A stretch of DNA of 64,000 nucleotides from Cranoglanis bouderius (Eukaryota; Chordata; Actinopteri; Siluriformes; Cranoglanididae). The number at the start of each line of letters is the position of its first letter. The first letter of the stretch is position 1. The stretch is from NCBI GenBank assembly GCA_023630585.1, contig CM042558.1, positions 8,215,300 to 8,279,299 on the forward strand. Direction: 5' to 3'. Below are positions 48,267 to 59,992 of the stretch, piece by piece. Made by a program: the position numbers and the translations under genes. The notes under the pieces are model-generated. The model did no database searches. It had not been told where the DNA came from and was given only the letters and a program-made list of their open reading frames with translations.

Positions 48267-48741
48267 TACACTATACGATCAAACGTTTGTGGACACCTGA
48301 ACATCACACCCATATGTGGTTCTTCCCCAAACTGTTGCCACAAAGTTGAAAGCACAAAATTGTTCAGGATGTCTTCATATGCTGTAGCATTGCAATTTCC
48401 CTTCACTGGAACTAAAGTGGCTCAAACCTGTTCCTGCATGACAATGCCCCTGTGCACAAAGCGAGCTCCTTGAAGGCATGATGTGCCAAGGTTGGACTGG
48501 AAGATCTCACAGAGCCCTGACCTCAACCCCACTGAACACCTTTGGAACTGACCTAACCCCAGGCCTCCTCACCTAACACCAGTGCCTGACCTCATTAATG
48601 ATCTTGTGGCTGAATGAGCACAAATCCCCACAGCCATGCTCCTAAATCTAGTGGAAAGCCTTCCCAGAAGAGTGGAGGTTATTAACAAACACATATGGGT
48701 CTGATGGCCAGGTGTCCACAAACGTTTGACCGTATAGTGTA
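48267..48741 (+). mobile_element. short Tc1-derived non-autonomous element, copy 3, both ends present
   Basis: Left end TACACTATACGATCAAACG and right end CGTTTGACCGTATAGTGTA are inverted repeats at TA borders. The interior has the transposase C-terminal block (CATGACAATGCCCCTGTGCA, second Asp; CTCAACCCCACTGAACACCT, final acidic block). This is the best-preserved of the three copies and starts 32 bp after the preceding transposon. Confidence 0.9.
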
Positions 48742-48744
48742 TAT

Positions 48745-50925
48745 GACAACTTGTTTACATCTTATGTTATTGGGGTTATTAAAATTACTTTTAAAATAAT
48801 GTAATACGAAACACAGATACATTATCTCATTTATTTTGTCTTTAACAATGCAACCAAAAGAAGCACTGACGCTGGAAATGTAATTAGTAGTCTGTGTATG
48901 GCTGTTAAGTGCGGTTTGACACGTTCTTCACTGTTGTTTATCAGCATTTAACTGCACTAATAAAACAGCCTAATATAGTGTGAATCAGTTTTTCAGTAGT
49001 TTGAATTACTGTCCACTAGTAAATATTAGTAGTGTAACCAGTAATTAAGACAGGATACTTCTTTCAGTCTGCAACACACTTACTTCGTGCTTCAACAATG
49101 AAAATCAGCAAGAAGCCACCGTGTTCATTTTCACTCCACCGTACTAGAGCTCCCTTTCACGCTGCTTGATAATGATCATCCCAAACACGGGCGGTCCTAG
49201 CCTTCCATTAAAATCACCCGCGCCGGCTGATGAAAATAATGGGTTTTCATGCCACGGTTTTGAGGCTTATAAACGGGTGCATTGTTCCTCGCAGGAGTGA
49301 TTTTGTCTCTCATAATAGAGTGACATGCATAGCGCTTAATCTAGCAGGCGCTACGGCAGGCCTGTGTAAATGAGGCACGGGGTGCATCAGAGAGGGTGTG
49401 AGCCTCTATCAGGCTTAGAGCTTGACCCTGGGGCGGTGAGGAGATAGAGATCTGGGGGGGTGTCACAATTAAGCCATTGATGTTTTTGAGTCATGAATCA
49501 AGTGAACATGTCAACAGTGACAGAAGATTTACACTGAATCATTAGCATATGTATAGCCAGGGAAGCAGGAGGATGAGTTTCATCCTCAAACCTATACTCG
49601 AAACGCATTTAAAATCATTCACGTTTCAGCCAACTTCTGCTGTCACTGTGAGCACTTTGTCTCATTAAAAATACACAGCGAGAGTCGGAGAACAATCTTC
49701 GTCTGTATCTGCAGCTGGACAGTCTGTTCCCCATGCATGTGTGTAAACGTGGCGCTGGAAGGGCAAGACATTCACAAGAGGGTGAGGGGAGAAGAGAGAG
49801 AGAGAAAAAAAAAACGAACGTCCTGGCTGCAAACCAAACTCACAGAGGAACACAGTGGCTCCTCCTGAAAGAGGAAAATGAAGACGTGAGAAGGAGTGCT
49901 GGAGGGGCGAAAGAGAGGGAGACTGAAGCCCAGGGCAGAACGTAAATATCCTGGGCAGGTGGCCAAAAGCAAAAGCGCTTTAATGGGGCCAGAGGAGAAT
50001 GATGGCCACGGCTACCCCTGGCCTGCAATTCCCAGGTCACAGTCTGTCAATAGATCTGGGCGGTGCGGTCAAGACAGAGGGGAAAGGAACAATCGGCCCG
50101 TTCAGTTCAGGGGAGTAGGGAAATCATATATCAAAGGACGGTGCAGACAAAGGCCAAAGCGTGCCAGAGAGCAGAGAGCCTCGCTGCTGAGTAAGGCCAA
50201 TCCGGCGGCAGTAAAAGTCTGCATTCTACTGAAACAGCAGCCATAAATAATGACGCCGTGAATGCGGTTGTGTAAGGGAAACAGAGGGAGGGGCGGTGAG
50301 AGACAAAACAAATAATAGAGAAACTTCGGAGGAAAGAAGCAACATGTAGGGCAGAGAACAGAAAATTAAAATGTGAAGGGGAGAGAAAGAGGAATCTGTA
50401 GTCTCCCTAAGGCTACACGTTGGCCGAACGTGCGAGCGGTGGGTAATTACTGTTTCGTCAGGAGTCGGCTGAGGTAATTAGGGAAATACTGTGTGATGAA
50501 TGAATGACGCTTTATGAAGCTGCAACAGTGGAACTGGACTCCAGAGACACATGTCTTTGAGCATAAGGTAGTTTGAGGTTGTACAGTGCAGGCGAAAACA
50601 GACTTCCAAACAAACCACCTTCTTTCTTTCTGAGATGTTCTTCAGCTGATCCTGGACCTGAACCTGGTGCGTGTTCTCCCTTGGTTCGGTTTGTTTAGAC
50701 ATATATGAACACGCTAACTGCTCGGAGCCATCTCGAGGTGGTCTCGGTCCGACTGCAAACAAACTCTGGAGCGCTTCGCTTGTGGTGAGAAAGCAATCCG
50801 ACCCAACGGACCAACAAATCCACCTGTATAGAAATTCATGATGGGAACGGCGTTACGTAAATAGCGTGTTTGTTTTGCTAATGGCTTGCATTGGGTGAGT
50901 CTGTGCCCACGATAGCCTCAGATTA
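48745..50925. other. jmjd1c: intronic DNA with no recognised element
   Basis: The part at about 49640-50340 is purine-rich and less AT-rich than its surroundings; no exon-like structure was found there. Confidence 0.5.
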
Positions 50926-50929
50926 CTGT

Positions 50930-51398
50930 TCTTGGCTGATGACTGGAACCTGATTTGGTCTTCTGCTGTTGTAGCCCATCCACCTCACGGTTTGATGTGT
51001 GGTGCATTCTGAGATGCTTTTCTGCTCACCACCGATGTAAAGAGCGATTATATGAGTTACTATATCCTTCCCGGCAGCTTGAACCAATCTGGCCATTTTC
51101 CTCTGAACTCTCTTATCAACAAGGTGTTTCCACTCACAGACCTGCCGCTCACTCAAAGTTTTTCTGTTTTCGCACCATTCAGTGTAAACTCTAGAGACTG
51201 TTGTGTGTGAAATTCCCAGGAGATCAGCAATTTCTGAACTACTCAAACCAGCCCATCTGGTACCAACAACCATGCCATGGTTAAAATCACAGAGATCACA
51301 ATTTTCCCCATTCTGATGTTTACTATAATAACTGAAGGCCTTGACCTGTATTTGCATGATCTGTACATGTTTTCCTGATAATGTAGACGGTGAGTGTA
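50930..51398 (-). mobile_element. Tc1-like element, 5' end and N-terminal transposase part
   Basis: On the minus strand the end TACACTCACCGTCTACATTA (51398 inward) is the terminal repeat of a common fish Tc1-like family. The coding part follows with GMVVGTRWAGLSSSEIADLL, GISHTTVSRVY (helix-turn-helix), KSISECTTHQTVRWMGY and a stop after QVPVISQEQ at 50923. The DDE domain and the other terminal repeat are absent. Relatives are at 21590-21890 and 58375-58572. Confidence 0.87.
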
Positions 51399-51420
51399 TT
51401 TTGTATGTACTATCTATTAG

Positions 51421-51444
51421 TGCAAATTTTTGACTGGTAGTGTA
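51421..51444. mobile_element. orphan Tc1 terminal-repeat fragment
   Basis: TTTTTGACTGGTAGTGTA, the complement of TACACTACCAGTCAAAAA, is the outer end of yet another fish Tc1-like family. No partner end was found nearby. It lies 23 bp from the end of the previous element. Confidence 0.6.
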
Positions 51445-52285
51445 CGACCTATAACTGTGTGCGTTCCCTTCATTTAGTTATTTCACCATTCATCAAATTC
51501 ATCCTTGAACGAGAATCGAATTCCTGCTTGAAACTATCGTCGTTACACTTTCCCACTGATAGAATGATTAGATATCGAGAACACTCATTTAGCTAGAGTG
51601 TAATTCAAAAAAAAAAAAAAAAAAAAGGCTCTCAGTCCACCTTTCATGATAGATAAGATTATCTCTCTCAACTGAAATGGTATATTAGCGGAAAGAGAAG
51701 ACGCATTACAAACAATGATGTGGTTGTTTTAAAGAGAAACGCTGGCAGGTATTACAATAGGCACAGCGTTAATCTGTCTAGAAATTTCTTTATTACGAAT
51801 TTCTGAGCAACAGGAGAAAAATATGTGTGTGTGCATGGTTGTTGTTTTGTTTTGTACTCTTATCTTCTGTGGATGGGCCAGATGGCGCTGTATTACACTC
51901 TGTTACATAATCAAAACAGCACACAACCTCAGCAACAAGCCACTAAGAGCACGGTTTAACTTTTACCACTGTTCTCTCTTTCACACACACATACACACAG
52001 CCCTCCAGTCACATCTTTCAGTTGGAGTTACACCCTCTGTTATTTTCCCAAACTGCTCAGCAGGGCTTACCAACGCTCCAAACAAACCGATTTTATTGTC
52101 ACATGCGAGGCATTGATCTAAAAGAACCCCAAATCATCCAAAAAGAAAGCTGCATTATTTCCGAGCTTTTGTGATGCCTGATAAAGCAGGCCCAGCTGCG
52201 GCTCCAGTGTGCAAGCTCCATGGAGAAGAAGAGAGACTGGGAGAAACGCAGACAGACATGAAGAAGAAAAGGGAAGGGTTGGATT
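51445..52285. other. jmjd1c: intronic DNA with a poly-A tract
   Basis: A run of about 19 at 51608-51626; otherwise nothing recognised up to the exon. Confidence 0.6.
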
Positions 52286-52286
52286 T

Positions 52287-52304
52287 GGGGGAGGGGGGGG
52301 GGGG
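52287..52304. repeat. G-rich run (G4AG12) close to the exon donor
   Basis: In transcript orientation this is a C run 29-46 bases into the intron after the 52333-52497 exon. Length may be uncertain in the assembly. Confidence 0.85.
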
Positions 52305-52332
52305 CAAGTAGGGGGTGGTATGGGGCACTCAC

Positions 52333-52497
52333 CAGAGCAGGCCACTGGATCTGTTTGGCCCGGGTGCCCTGCAGCTGAGAGCCTTCTTTCCTCTTAGCCC
52401 AGACGAGCTGCTGCTCCAGAAGAAAGATCTGGAAGTCCTCGTACACCTTCACCCACTCGCGCTTCTCCCACTCCAGGTCATCAAACTCCACGTATAC
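52333..52497 (-). CDS. jmjd1c: jmjd1c (KDM3 family) internal coding exon, 55 codons
   Basis: The minus-strand exon starts VYVEFDDLEWEKREWVKVYE after the acceptor TTTCTCTCCTCAG and ends KQIQWPAL before the donor GTGAGTG. It is 165 nt, phase 0 at both ends, with no stop. VYVEFDDLEW.KREWVKVYEDF, LVWAKR and KQIQWPAL are, from recall, the distinctive residues of the JMJD1C N-terminus (about residues 57-111 of the human protein). KDM3A and KDM3B have clearly different versions (EFDGESW, EFDGCNW). It continues in frame into 3940-4053. The exon with the start codon should lie at higher coordinates; I did not find it before 64000. Family members are nuclear chromatin regulators; this N-terminal piece is outside the zinc finger and JmjC domain. 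Confidence 0.93.
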
Positions 52498-53430
52498 CTG
52501 AGGAGAGAAAGAAAAAGCATCACCTTGTTACTCCCTTCCCAATCAAACACAGCTGTATATCCTGAAAACATTCCTTGTTCCTCCACCAGGTCTATTTTAG
52601 GTTCTGGGAAAAGAGTATTTGTCTTAGTTGCAGCATATGAGCCAAGTTTACAGAGCTGACACAAATTTTTTGGGGGGTGATGGTGTGTTACAGATCTACA
52701 ATCCCCTTTGGGGATTCCCTGATTTCTCAAAGCAGAGACAGAGAGGGAGGAAAAAAAAAAAAAAAGCCAAGAGTGAAAGGGCTCGAAGGAGAACGAGTGC
52801 TTCTGGAGCCTGAGTCATGGTTTGCAGCTCAACATACTTGTTTGGAGCTGGACAAATGCAGAGGTTTGGTGAGAAAGGAGGATGAAATGAGGCGTGAACG
52901 CTGCTACGGCACATATTTTCAGAAAGAAATTGCTCCTTGGGGGTGACACGCATTAATGATTAGCTAAAACTCTGAACGCTGTGGACCAAGAGCTATTTTC
53001 ACTCTTTGGGAAGCAGACAGGAATCCGAGGCTGGCGAGTGCTTCAGACGCGAAAGCAACTCTTTCTTTAGCAGCCACCGACAATGTACAGCCTGGACGAG
53101 GAATCGTGCAGTGCTGAATCTCTTGCAATTCAGACATAAACAGCTCTTTAGCAGAGTGCTCTGTCGAAGCGGTTTATGGCCTCATATAAACCGTGTTCCC
53201 AGCGTGTTCTGATCTCATGCATGACTAACACACTGAGGTCAACAAGTACAGCTGTTTTAATTGTTAATGAGCCGAGCCAGCCTTTCTCTTTTTCTCCCTC
53301 GGATCTACTCTCTTTCATCATAGCATTAGCATAAATTAGATGAACATTTACCTGTATAATACAGTATAACTGTACAGGCTGGCTTGCATAAGTATTCGTC
53401 CGCTTTGCTGTGAAACCCCTGAATCTATTT

Positions 53431-53732
53431 ATCCATCCATTTTCTATACCGCTTATCCTGCACAGGGTCACGGCGAGCCTGGAGACTATCCCAGGGAACC
53501 CTTGGCAGGGCAAACTCGCGCACGCATTGGCACAATATGCGCAATTTGGAAATGCCAATCAGCCTGCAACGCGTGTCACTGGACTGGGGTGGCGGAACTG
53601 GAGTACCTGGAGGAAACCCCAAAGCACGGGGAAAACATGCAAACTCCGTGCACACAGGGTGGAGACAGGATTCAAACCCCCAACCCTGGAGGTGTGAGGC
53701 AAACGTGCTAACCACGAAGCCACTGTGTCCCC
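53431..53732 (-). mobile_element. tRNA-type SINE-like repeat, copy 3, full length
   Basis: On the minus strand: head GTGGCTTCGTGGTTAGCACG (box A), GGTTTGAATCC (box B), body with GTTTGCATGTTTTCCCC and ATAAGCGGTATAGAAAATGG, and a short GGAT tail at 53440-53431. It has the most complete head of the four copies of this family here. Confidence 0.88.
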
Positions 53733-53739
53733 AAGTCTG

Positions 53740-54274
53740 GAAAAGTATCAAGTAGAGTTTGGTCATGAAAACATCCCAAAATTTGAAGCACCATTACATC
53801 CATTATTCCCAAAGAAATGGGACGAATACAGCACAGCAGGCTGTCCCCCACAATTCAGTGACTTACATGATGCTACCACCACCATGCTTCACTGTACACA
53901 TGTGAAAATGCTGCACTTTTGCAGGTGCTGTATGCCCTACATTGCACCTGTCAGCAAATTAAACCACCGTGGTTGAGCTGTGTTTTCAGATATTAGCCTG
54001 CAGGATGCACAAACCTGCTTTATGGTAATTCCTGTTGTGTGTAAACGGAGGTAAGTAAAATAAGGGAACCTCCTCTTACGGCACATGGGCTATGATGCCC
54101 TGGATGCAGGAGTGGATACCATGCTGGCTAACAGACGGTGCTTGCGTAATGTGGCTTTGACCCAAAAATGATTCAACAAGCCTGCTGTGTTTTTAATCAC
54201 TCATTGCGTTTTGGAGCCTCCCACTCACTCTTTATAAACGTGTGTGTGCGTGTGCGTGTGTGTGTGAGACAGAC

Positions 54275-54307
<33 letters not shown>

Positions 54308-55995
54308 ACAGGTGAGGAGCAGTCCTATCAGGACGGATGTCAGATGGACACCCTGTCCCTCCATCTCTTTTTCCCTCCAGTACATCCGTCACTTAACCCT
54401 TTCCTTTCCCTTTGCACGTTCAACCTCAGTTGTAATCTGTACTAGGACAGAACATTTCAGCATTCTCAATGATTTGCAAAGTGCAAATCATTGCCTGGGA
54501 TCAGGCATCACTTTGCACATCTTGTGTGTCCTTTCATGGAAATAGTAGACTAATATTTAAAAGTATGATATTCGTGTACATATAACAGACACCTAGCAGT
54601 TTAGGGGCTATTGCTGCACCACATGGACACTGTTTACTGCAATTGCACATTTTACAGAAGGACTTTAACCTCAGTGATGACATTAAGTATAAAATATGAC
54701 TCTGATGAAACAGTGCAGTGTGGTTAAGTGCAAACTCCACTCGTATCCGATGGATATGCTATAAACAATTACCTTAAAGACAATATGAAACAAATTATAA
54801 TTCATTTCTGTCATTTCCTGTTTTATAGATTGGAGATTCTGGTAGGTAATAATGTATGTCTGGCCTTTTTTTTTAACGTTTAGGATTTGATTGGATTGGG
54901 GGGTGGGGGTGGGGCTGTTAATAAACAAACATGGAGTCAGACATGAATATAATCAAGTGTGGAGGATTATTCTTATTGCTTAATATTATTTTTCTCAATC
55001 TGGGTAAGCTGTCACATGGTCTAAAATCAGAAGAGGTCATTGCACTTTCACTGATGACTCAAAACCAAGAAAAACATCACTTAAGTGATTGATATTAATA
55101 AATGACACAGAATATAACTACAATGGTAGAAAAGGTCACTTGTCCTTAAAAAGTTAGAGCAGTTAAATCTAGACCCAAGTGAACAATGAATTTTTTAATG
55201 ATTAAGCTGATATATCCAAGTAACTGACCATTACCTTTCCCCTCATTACGTTTCCCTACGGTTTCCTCTCTTTCTCTCATTCCTGTAGTAGCACACATGA
55301 CTCCCCCCACCATCCCCAATATGTCAGATGGCAGAAACTTGGCTCTCTTTCCTCACAAAACCGCTCTGGCTTCTCTCACTCGCCCATTCCCTCTCTCTGT
55401 CATACATTTTTAAAAAAAATCATTCTCATTATAAAGCATGCGGTACGAAGGTCAGAGAAACAGGGGGATGGTGTGTGTTTGTACTGTGTATCCTGTTGTA
55501 TCCAGCTGAAATACACACACGGCACCCATGCCAGCTCTCTGGGGTTGATGAACGTCAGGCCCTGCTGGCTCGACTGTGCCTCTGGTTACATCGACAGAAA
55601 AGAGAAGAAAAAAAAAGATCTAAAAGAAGAAGTGTGGCTAGACCAAACAGAGAAAGAGGGCTCTCCTCTGGGGTTTAGCTGGACTACATTATGGAGACAA
55701 ATTGCACGACTCTGGTCGATTCAGCAGGGGTTGAAGTGTCCACTTGGAGTTTGTGACCATGGACCAACAGATGAAAAAAAGTTACCCAAGTTATCGCGGT
55801 CATGTTTTTATAAAATGAAATCTGTAGCACACAGGAAATGGGTCAGTGCAGGTTACAGAACAGAAGATTCTGCTAATTTAGGTATCATAACAACTCTGCT
55901 GTCTATATACAGAAAAGTGCACACACATACAGAACACAGAACTGTTTGCCTAAGAAAAACCTGATACCGTTTTTCAGACGTTCTGTGGACGTCAT
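53740..55995. other. jmjd1c: intronic DNA with a small GA tract
   Basis: A GT patch at 54240-54268 and GA at 54280-54306. Open frames up to 163 codons (55473-55964) lack any recognisable domain. Confidence 0.55.
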
Positions 55996-56004
55996 GCCTA
56001 CATG

Positions 56005-56348
56005 GACATGCAGACTACATGGACGTCTGCCTTGCACCTCTGGGGTTGGGGGTTCGATTCCCACCACCGCCCTGTGTGCGTGGAGTTTGCATGTTCTCCC
56101 TGTGCTTCGGGGGTTTCCTCCGGGTACTCCGGTTTCCTCCCCCAGTCCAAAGACGTGTGTTGTAGGCTGACTGGCGTCTCTAAATTGTCTGTAGTGTGTG
56201 ACTGTGCCCTGCGATGGGTTGCAATGGGTCCAGGGTGTCACCCACCTTGTGCCCAGAGTTCCCTGGGATAGGCTCCAGACTCCCCGTGACCCTGTGTAGG
56301 ATAAGCGGTATGGAAAATGGATGGATGGATGGATGGATGGATGGATGA
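56005..56348 (+). mobile_element. tRNA-type SINE-like repeat, copy 4
   Basis: Plus-strand copy with box B GGGTTCGATTCCC at about 56049, GAGTTTGCATGTTCTCCCTG, GGTTTCCTCCCCCAGTCCAA and TAAGCGGTATGGAAAATGG, then a (GGAT)n tail of about seven units. The box A part of the head is degraded; an ACATGGAC duplication precedes it. Confidence 0.88.
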
Positions 56349-56477
56349 ATAACCCGGTCTTAAATATTACGGTTTCGTGGTATTAACCAAAACATATTGA
56401 ATAGCTATAGTATGATTTGGTGGAGGTTGTAGTCAGACACAAAACGGATTGGAGCCACTAGCTGAGATGGTTTGGAC

Positions 56478-56650
56478 CAGTGGTCACCAACCCTCTTCCT
56501 TGAGATCTACCTTCCTGCAGGTTTCATCTCCAACCAAAATCTAACACACCTGTTTAAGCTGATCAAGAACTTCTTAAGGCAATGATTAGATGGTCAGGTG
56601 GCCAAGTCTTCAGGAAGGTAGATCTCAAGGAACAGAGTTGGTGACCACTG
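56478..56650. mobile_element. hAT MITE of 173 bp with perfect 8-bp target duplication
   Basis: Ends CAGTGGTCACCAACCCTCTT and AACAGAGTTGGTGACCACTG are inverted repeats, and pairing continues through GAGATCTACCTTCCTG against CAGGAAGGTAGATCTC, giving arms of about 40 bp. The flanks carry GTTTGGAC at 56470-56477 and 56651-56658, a perfect 8-bp duplication. The CAG..CTG ends and 8-bp target duplication define a hAT element. Confidence 0.93.
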
Positions 56651-56659
56651 GTTTGGACG

Positions 56660-57970
56660 ATATTAGACAGAAATGCATTTTAAACTGACGGTGAGGGAAC
56701 AATCCAATCATACACCATGACTCTGTAACAACCCTATTGGTAAACAAAAGCGTAAATACAGCCTTCAGGTGCATGTATGGACATGTTTTGTGCCTCGAGC
56801 TTTAACCACAGCCCTGTGTATTCCACTGTTACTGTACATAAAATTGCTCAGAGACGTCACACTCTTTCAGGGTCCTGAGCAGCTGCTCCATTCACTTGAG
56901 GAAAAGGACAGCAGAACGAGATGACAGCTGGGAGTAACATGACTCAAACTAAAGAGCAAGGCCTGTCCTATGCTCAGCTTTCACACTCCGTCCTAATTTA
57001 GTCTAAGCAGTGTGATCCTGAACCAGAGGCCACTATATATACAGCACGTGAATAAAAAAATGTTTTAAAAAAACAGAGAAGTGGCGAGGACAATAAATCA
57101 CTGCGCTGAACTCGGGTAACCTCGTGTGTTCTGTCATGGCCTGTCATTAGAATTCAGAGTGCTCAAGGACGGCGATAGAGGGAGCAGAGGTCACTTTCCT
57201 GGCAGATAACGCGGCGAAAAGGAAAAGCTCTTGTCACTTGCGTCATGTAGATCTTACTGTAAAAGGTCTTATCTGAACATCAGAACGAGCTGACAATCTT
57301 CTTCTCACTCTCACTGTTACGCAATAAATCTGTGAATCAGCTAAATGGTAGATCTGTGACCAGACACAGTCGTGTAACAAGTACGTACACAAACACACCC
57401 AACACAAAATACAGGTGATCCGATTAGCATCATTGGAAATGGGTCAGGACGCTGGGCCTCAGCTGGAAGAAACATCTAGAATCATCAGTAAAAAAAAAAC
57501 AAAAAACAGTAACAGTAGAGTAATAAAACATTCTTGCTTCATAAGATGCAGAAGAAGAGAATCCACAGTCCATAAAAAATGTGCATATAAACCCATCACC
57601 CAGACAGCTGAGGGGGAGAGCTGTTGTGCAAGCGGCTTTAGATACATGCGTGTAGTGCGGCCAGCAGCAGCCTGCTCGAGCATGCATAAGGGATAAAGCC
57701 TTGTACTGCTTCCAAGAGCAGGCAGTCTGGAGACGGCTTACATAACTGAAGTCGGACGCCCAGAGACTGGCTGCTGAACCCTGAACGGCCCGATGGGGCC
57801 GGAACGAGCCAGGACTGGCTGAGAGTCCAGTCAAGCCTTCGGCCATTTTAAGCGCAAATGCCTGAAAAAGGCAAATCGGCAGATCCAGCGATAGTGGTTA
57901 AAGTAGAACACACAATCGGGGAGGATGAGGACTACAGATCTGGCTGATTAAATAAATAAATCAAGATGAG
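56660..57970. other. jmjd1c: intronic DNA with no recognised element
   Basis: A 138-codon minus-strand frame (57430-57846) shows no domain and no splice-bounded exon structure. Confidence 0.55.
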
Positions 57971-57974
57971 AATA

Positions 57975-58220
57975 CCACAATGCCAATACCACTACAGAAC
58001 ACGAGCCAATACATCATATTGGATTAATGTGATAAGTCACGCGGCGGCCATATTGTTGACATGAGGCGAATAAGTGACAGCTGGCTCAATGACACAAGAT
58101 ACACGGTCTAATAATAACCAAATCAGTGTTTACACTTGTGTTAACAAGCATAGCGACATTTCGTTTTTGCTCCTGGAGTTGTGTCTTTTCTCCACTATGA
58201 GCTCTACTTTTGTTCTGTAA
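57975..58220 (+). repeat. unclassified dispersed repeat, copy A
   Basis: Aligns with 59993-60190 in the same orientation: TTGGATTAATGTGATAAGTCACG against TTGGATTAATGTGACAAGTC, GTTGACATGA, AAGTGACAGCTGG, CAGTGTTTACACTT and CTTTTGTTCTG are shared in order. It carries an insertion of about 40 bp relative to copy B before the last block. No ends, no coding. Confidence 0.8.
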
Positions 58221-58374
58221 ATCATTTATCCTTATTAACAGTTGGCCGTGTGTCAAAAATAGCATATCGTGGTACGTGAAGACGTTTCTACGCAAACACG
58301 ATATGTGTCACAAGGTATGCTAGCTAGCAACCTGCCAGAAAACATAGTCCGCCTGTCAACAGTATGGCTGCGGT

Positions 58375-58572
58375 AACTTAAATAGCCTGCACTCCTTACA
58401 ACCGTGGTGAGCAGAAAAGCGTCTCAGAACGCACAGCACATCAAGCCACGTCATGAGGTGGATCTGTAAACACAGCAGGAGAGCACATCGGGTTCCACTC
58501 CTGTCAGCAAAGACAAGAACGGGAATCTGAGTCTACAGTGGACAAACTGGACTGGGAGAACATTCGGCTGCT
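58375..58572 (+). mobile_element. Tc1-like remnant, linker coding part
   Basis: GTGGTGAGCAGAAAAGCGTC, GGGTTCCACTCCTGTCAGCA and CAGTGGACAAACTGGACTGG match, with decay, the same family as 21590-21890 and 50930-51398. No ends are left. Confidence 0.7.
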
Positions 58573-58748
58573 GCCTGAGCACGCAGCAGAAATCATATTT
58601 CTCTGATTTCAGTTTGGTTTAATTAACTGGACACACGCACACTGAGTGAGAGAGAAGCAGTTCTGGACAGACTCGACACTAAATGTGACGGACCCGCGAT
58701 ATGTAAGATCTGGTTGCTACGCAACTAACAGCACACACGCCACCCAGC

Positions 58749-58750
<2 letters not shown>

Positions 58751-58777
<27 letters not shown>
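58751..58777. repeat. (CA)n microsatellite
   Basis: Short pure CA tract. Confidence 0.92.
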
Positions 58778-58779
<2 letters not shown>

Positions 58780-59539
58780 CTTTGCTTTCTTCTTTGCTTC
58801 TCTTGCTGGTTTATTCTCTCTTATTCCCTCTCTCTCTCGACAGGACATCATCTGGAGGGGAAGCGTGAGGAACGAGGAGAGCTGAACTCCTCTCTCTGAA
58901 GTGTGTAGTGGCTGAATGGCTGGCTGTGGGAGATTATGGATGGATTTTTCAGGGTAGCACAGACCTCTCCTCCGGCCTGAGAGCACTGAAGAGTCAGGAA
59001 GGATAACGAGCGCAGACGCTTTGACGCTCCTCGACTCCAGAGCTTTGACTATACTCACAACAGCCACTGAACAGCGTCATTACGGGCATCACGGTCTCAT
59101 AATACGAGACATAACAATGAAAGTCTTTGTGGCGGTACGTTAACAGGATTAACACATCATAGCAAATAAATAAATAAATATCCTTTCTTCTGATATTGCA
59201 GACATAATCACATATTATGAACACGTCCTAGTGATCTACTGACGAGGAAAACACGCGTTTTCATTTACGTTTGCAGGATAAAAACCGTGCATTATGAGTA
59301 TTGAATATTGAGCTGCAGGACATCATTAGAAATACAGAAACATTGATCAAATATGATGGAATAAGTACACTCTTTAATATCTCTCCACAGAGGAGTAAAT
59401 ATTTCTTCGTATTAGGCTTGGCAACTGAGATACACAGTCACAGGCAGTGGGATGTTTGTGCTGTGTACTGGCAACATCGGCTCTTAAGAGACGCTGGTGG
59501 AATAAAATTTAGATTTTACTATGAATATGTATGTGTATG

Positions 59540-59570
<31 letters not shown>

Positions 59571-59589
59571 ACACACACACACACACACA
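59540..59589. repeat. (TA)n(CA)n compound microsatellite
   Basis: TA 59540-59560 passing into CA 59561-59589 with one ACAT interruption. Confidence 0.93.
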
Positions 59590-59865
59590 TATATTACAGT
59601 AATGCAACATTAACTTTATTATCAGGTTTACCAGTATTACCAGGTAGGAAATATTTTCCCTCTGTTACACTGATCCGTCTGTCGAATCTTTCGATTGCTG
59701 CTTGAATGCCGGCTTTTCCGCTGTAAAAGCGAACAAACCTTGAGCTAAAGTCTCTGTTCTGTCATTTAGCCTGAGGCTGCTGTGGATGGATCACATTCAG
59801 GTGATTGTGTTTAGCTGCAACACAACTGACACATGGACACATTGTTCATGTCACTGTCGAAGGGG

Positions 59866-59894
59866 GAAAAAAAAAAAAAAAAAAAAAAAAAAAA
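59866..59894. repeat. poly-A tract of about 28 bases
   Basis: Uninterrupted A run after GGGGG. Confidence 0.9.
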
Positions 59895-59992
59895 CACGAA
59901 CAGAGGACAGAGAGGAAAGCACGGGCCTGGCTGCTGAATATTATTAAATAACTGAATCAAAATTAGAGCTGAAAGAAGTCTCAACACCACCA

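Noticed and set aside
53502..53711. Several overlapping frames at 53.4-53.8, 56.0-56.3 and 11.5-11.9 kb
   Set aside because: They are open frames within the GC-richer tRNA-type SINE and recur in each copy for that reason.
57430..57846. 138-codon minus-strand frame beginning MAEGL, considered as a possible first jmjd1c exon
   Set aside because: It shows none of the expected residues of the family's N-terminus and no donor at the needed phase.
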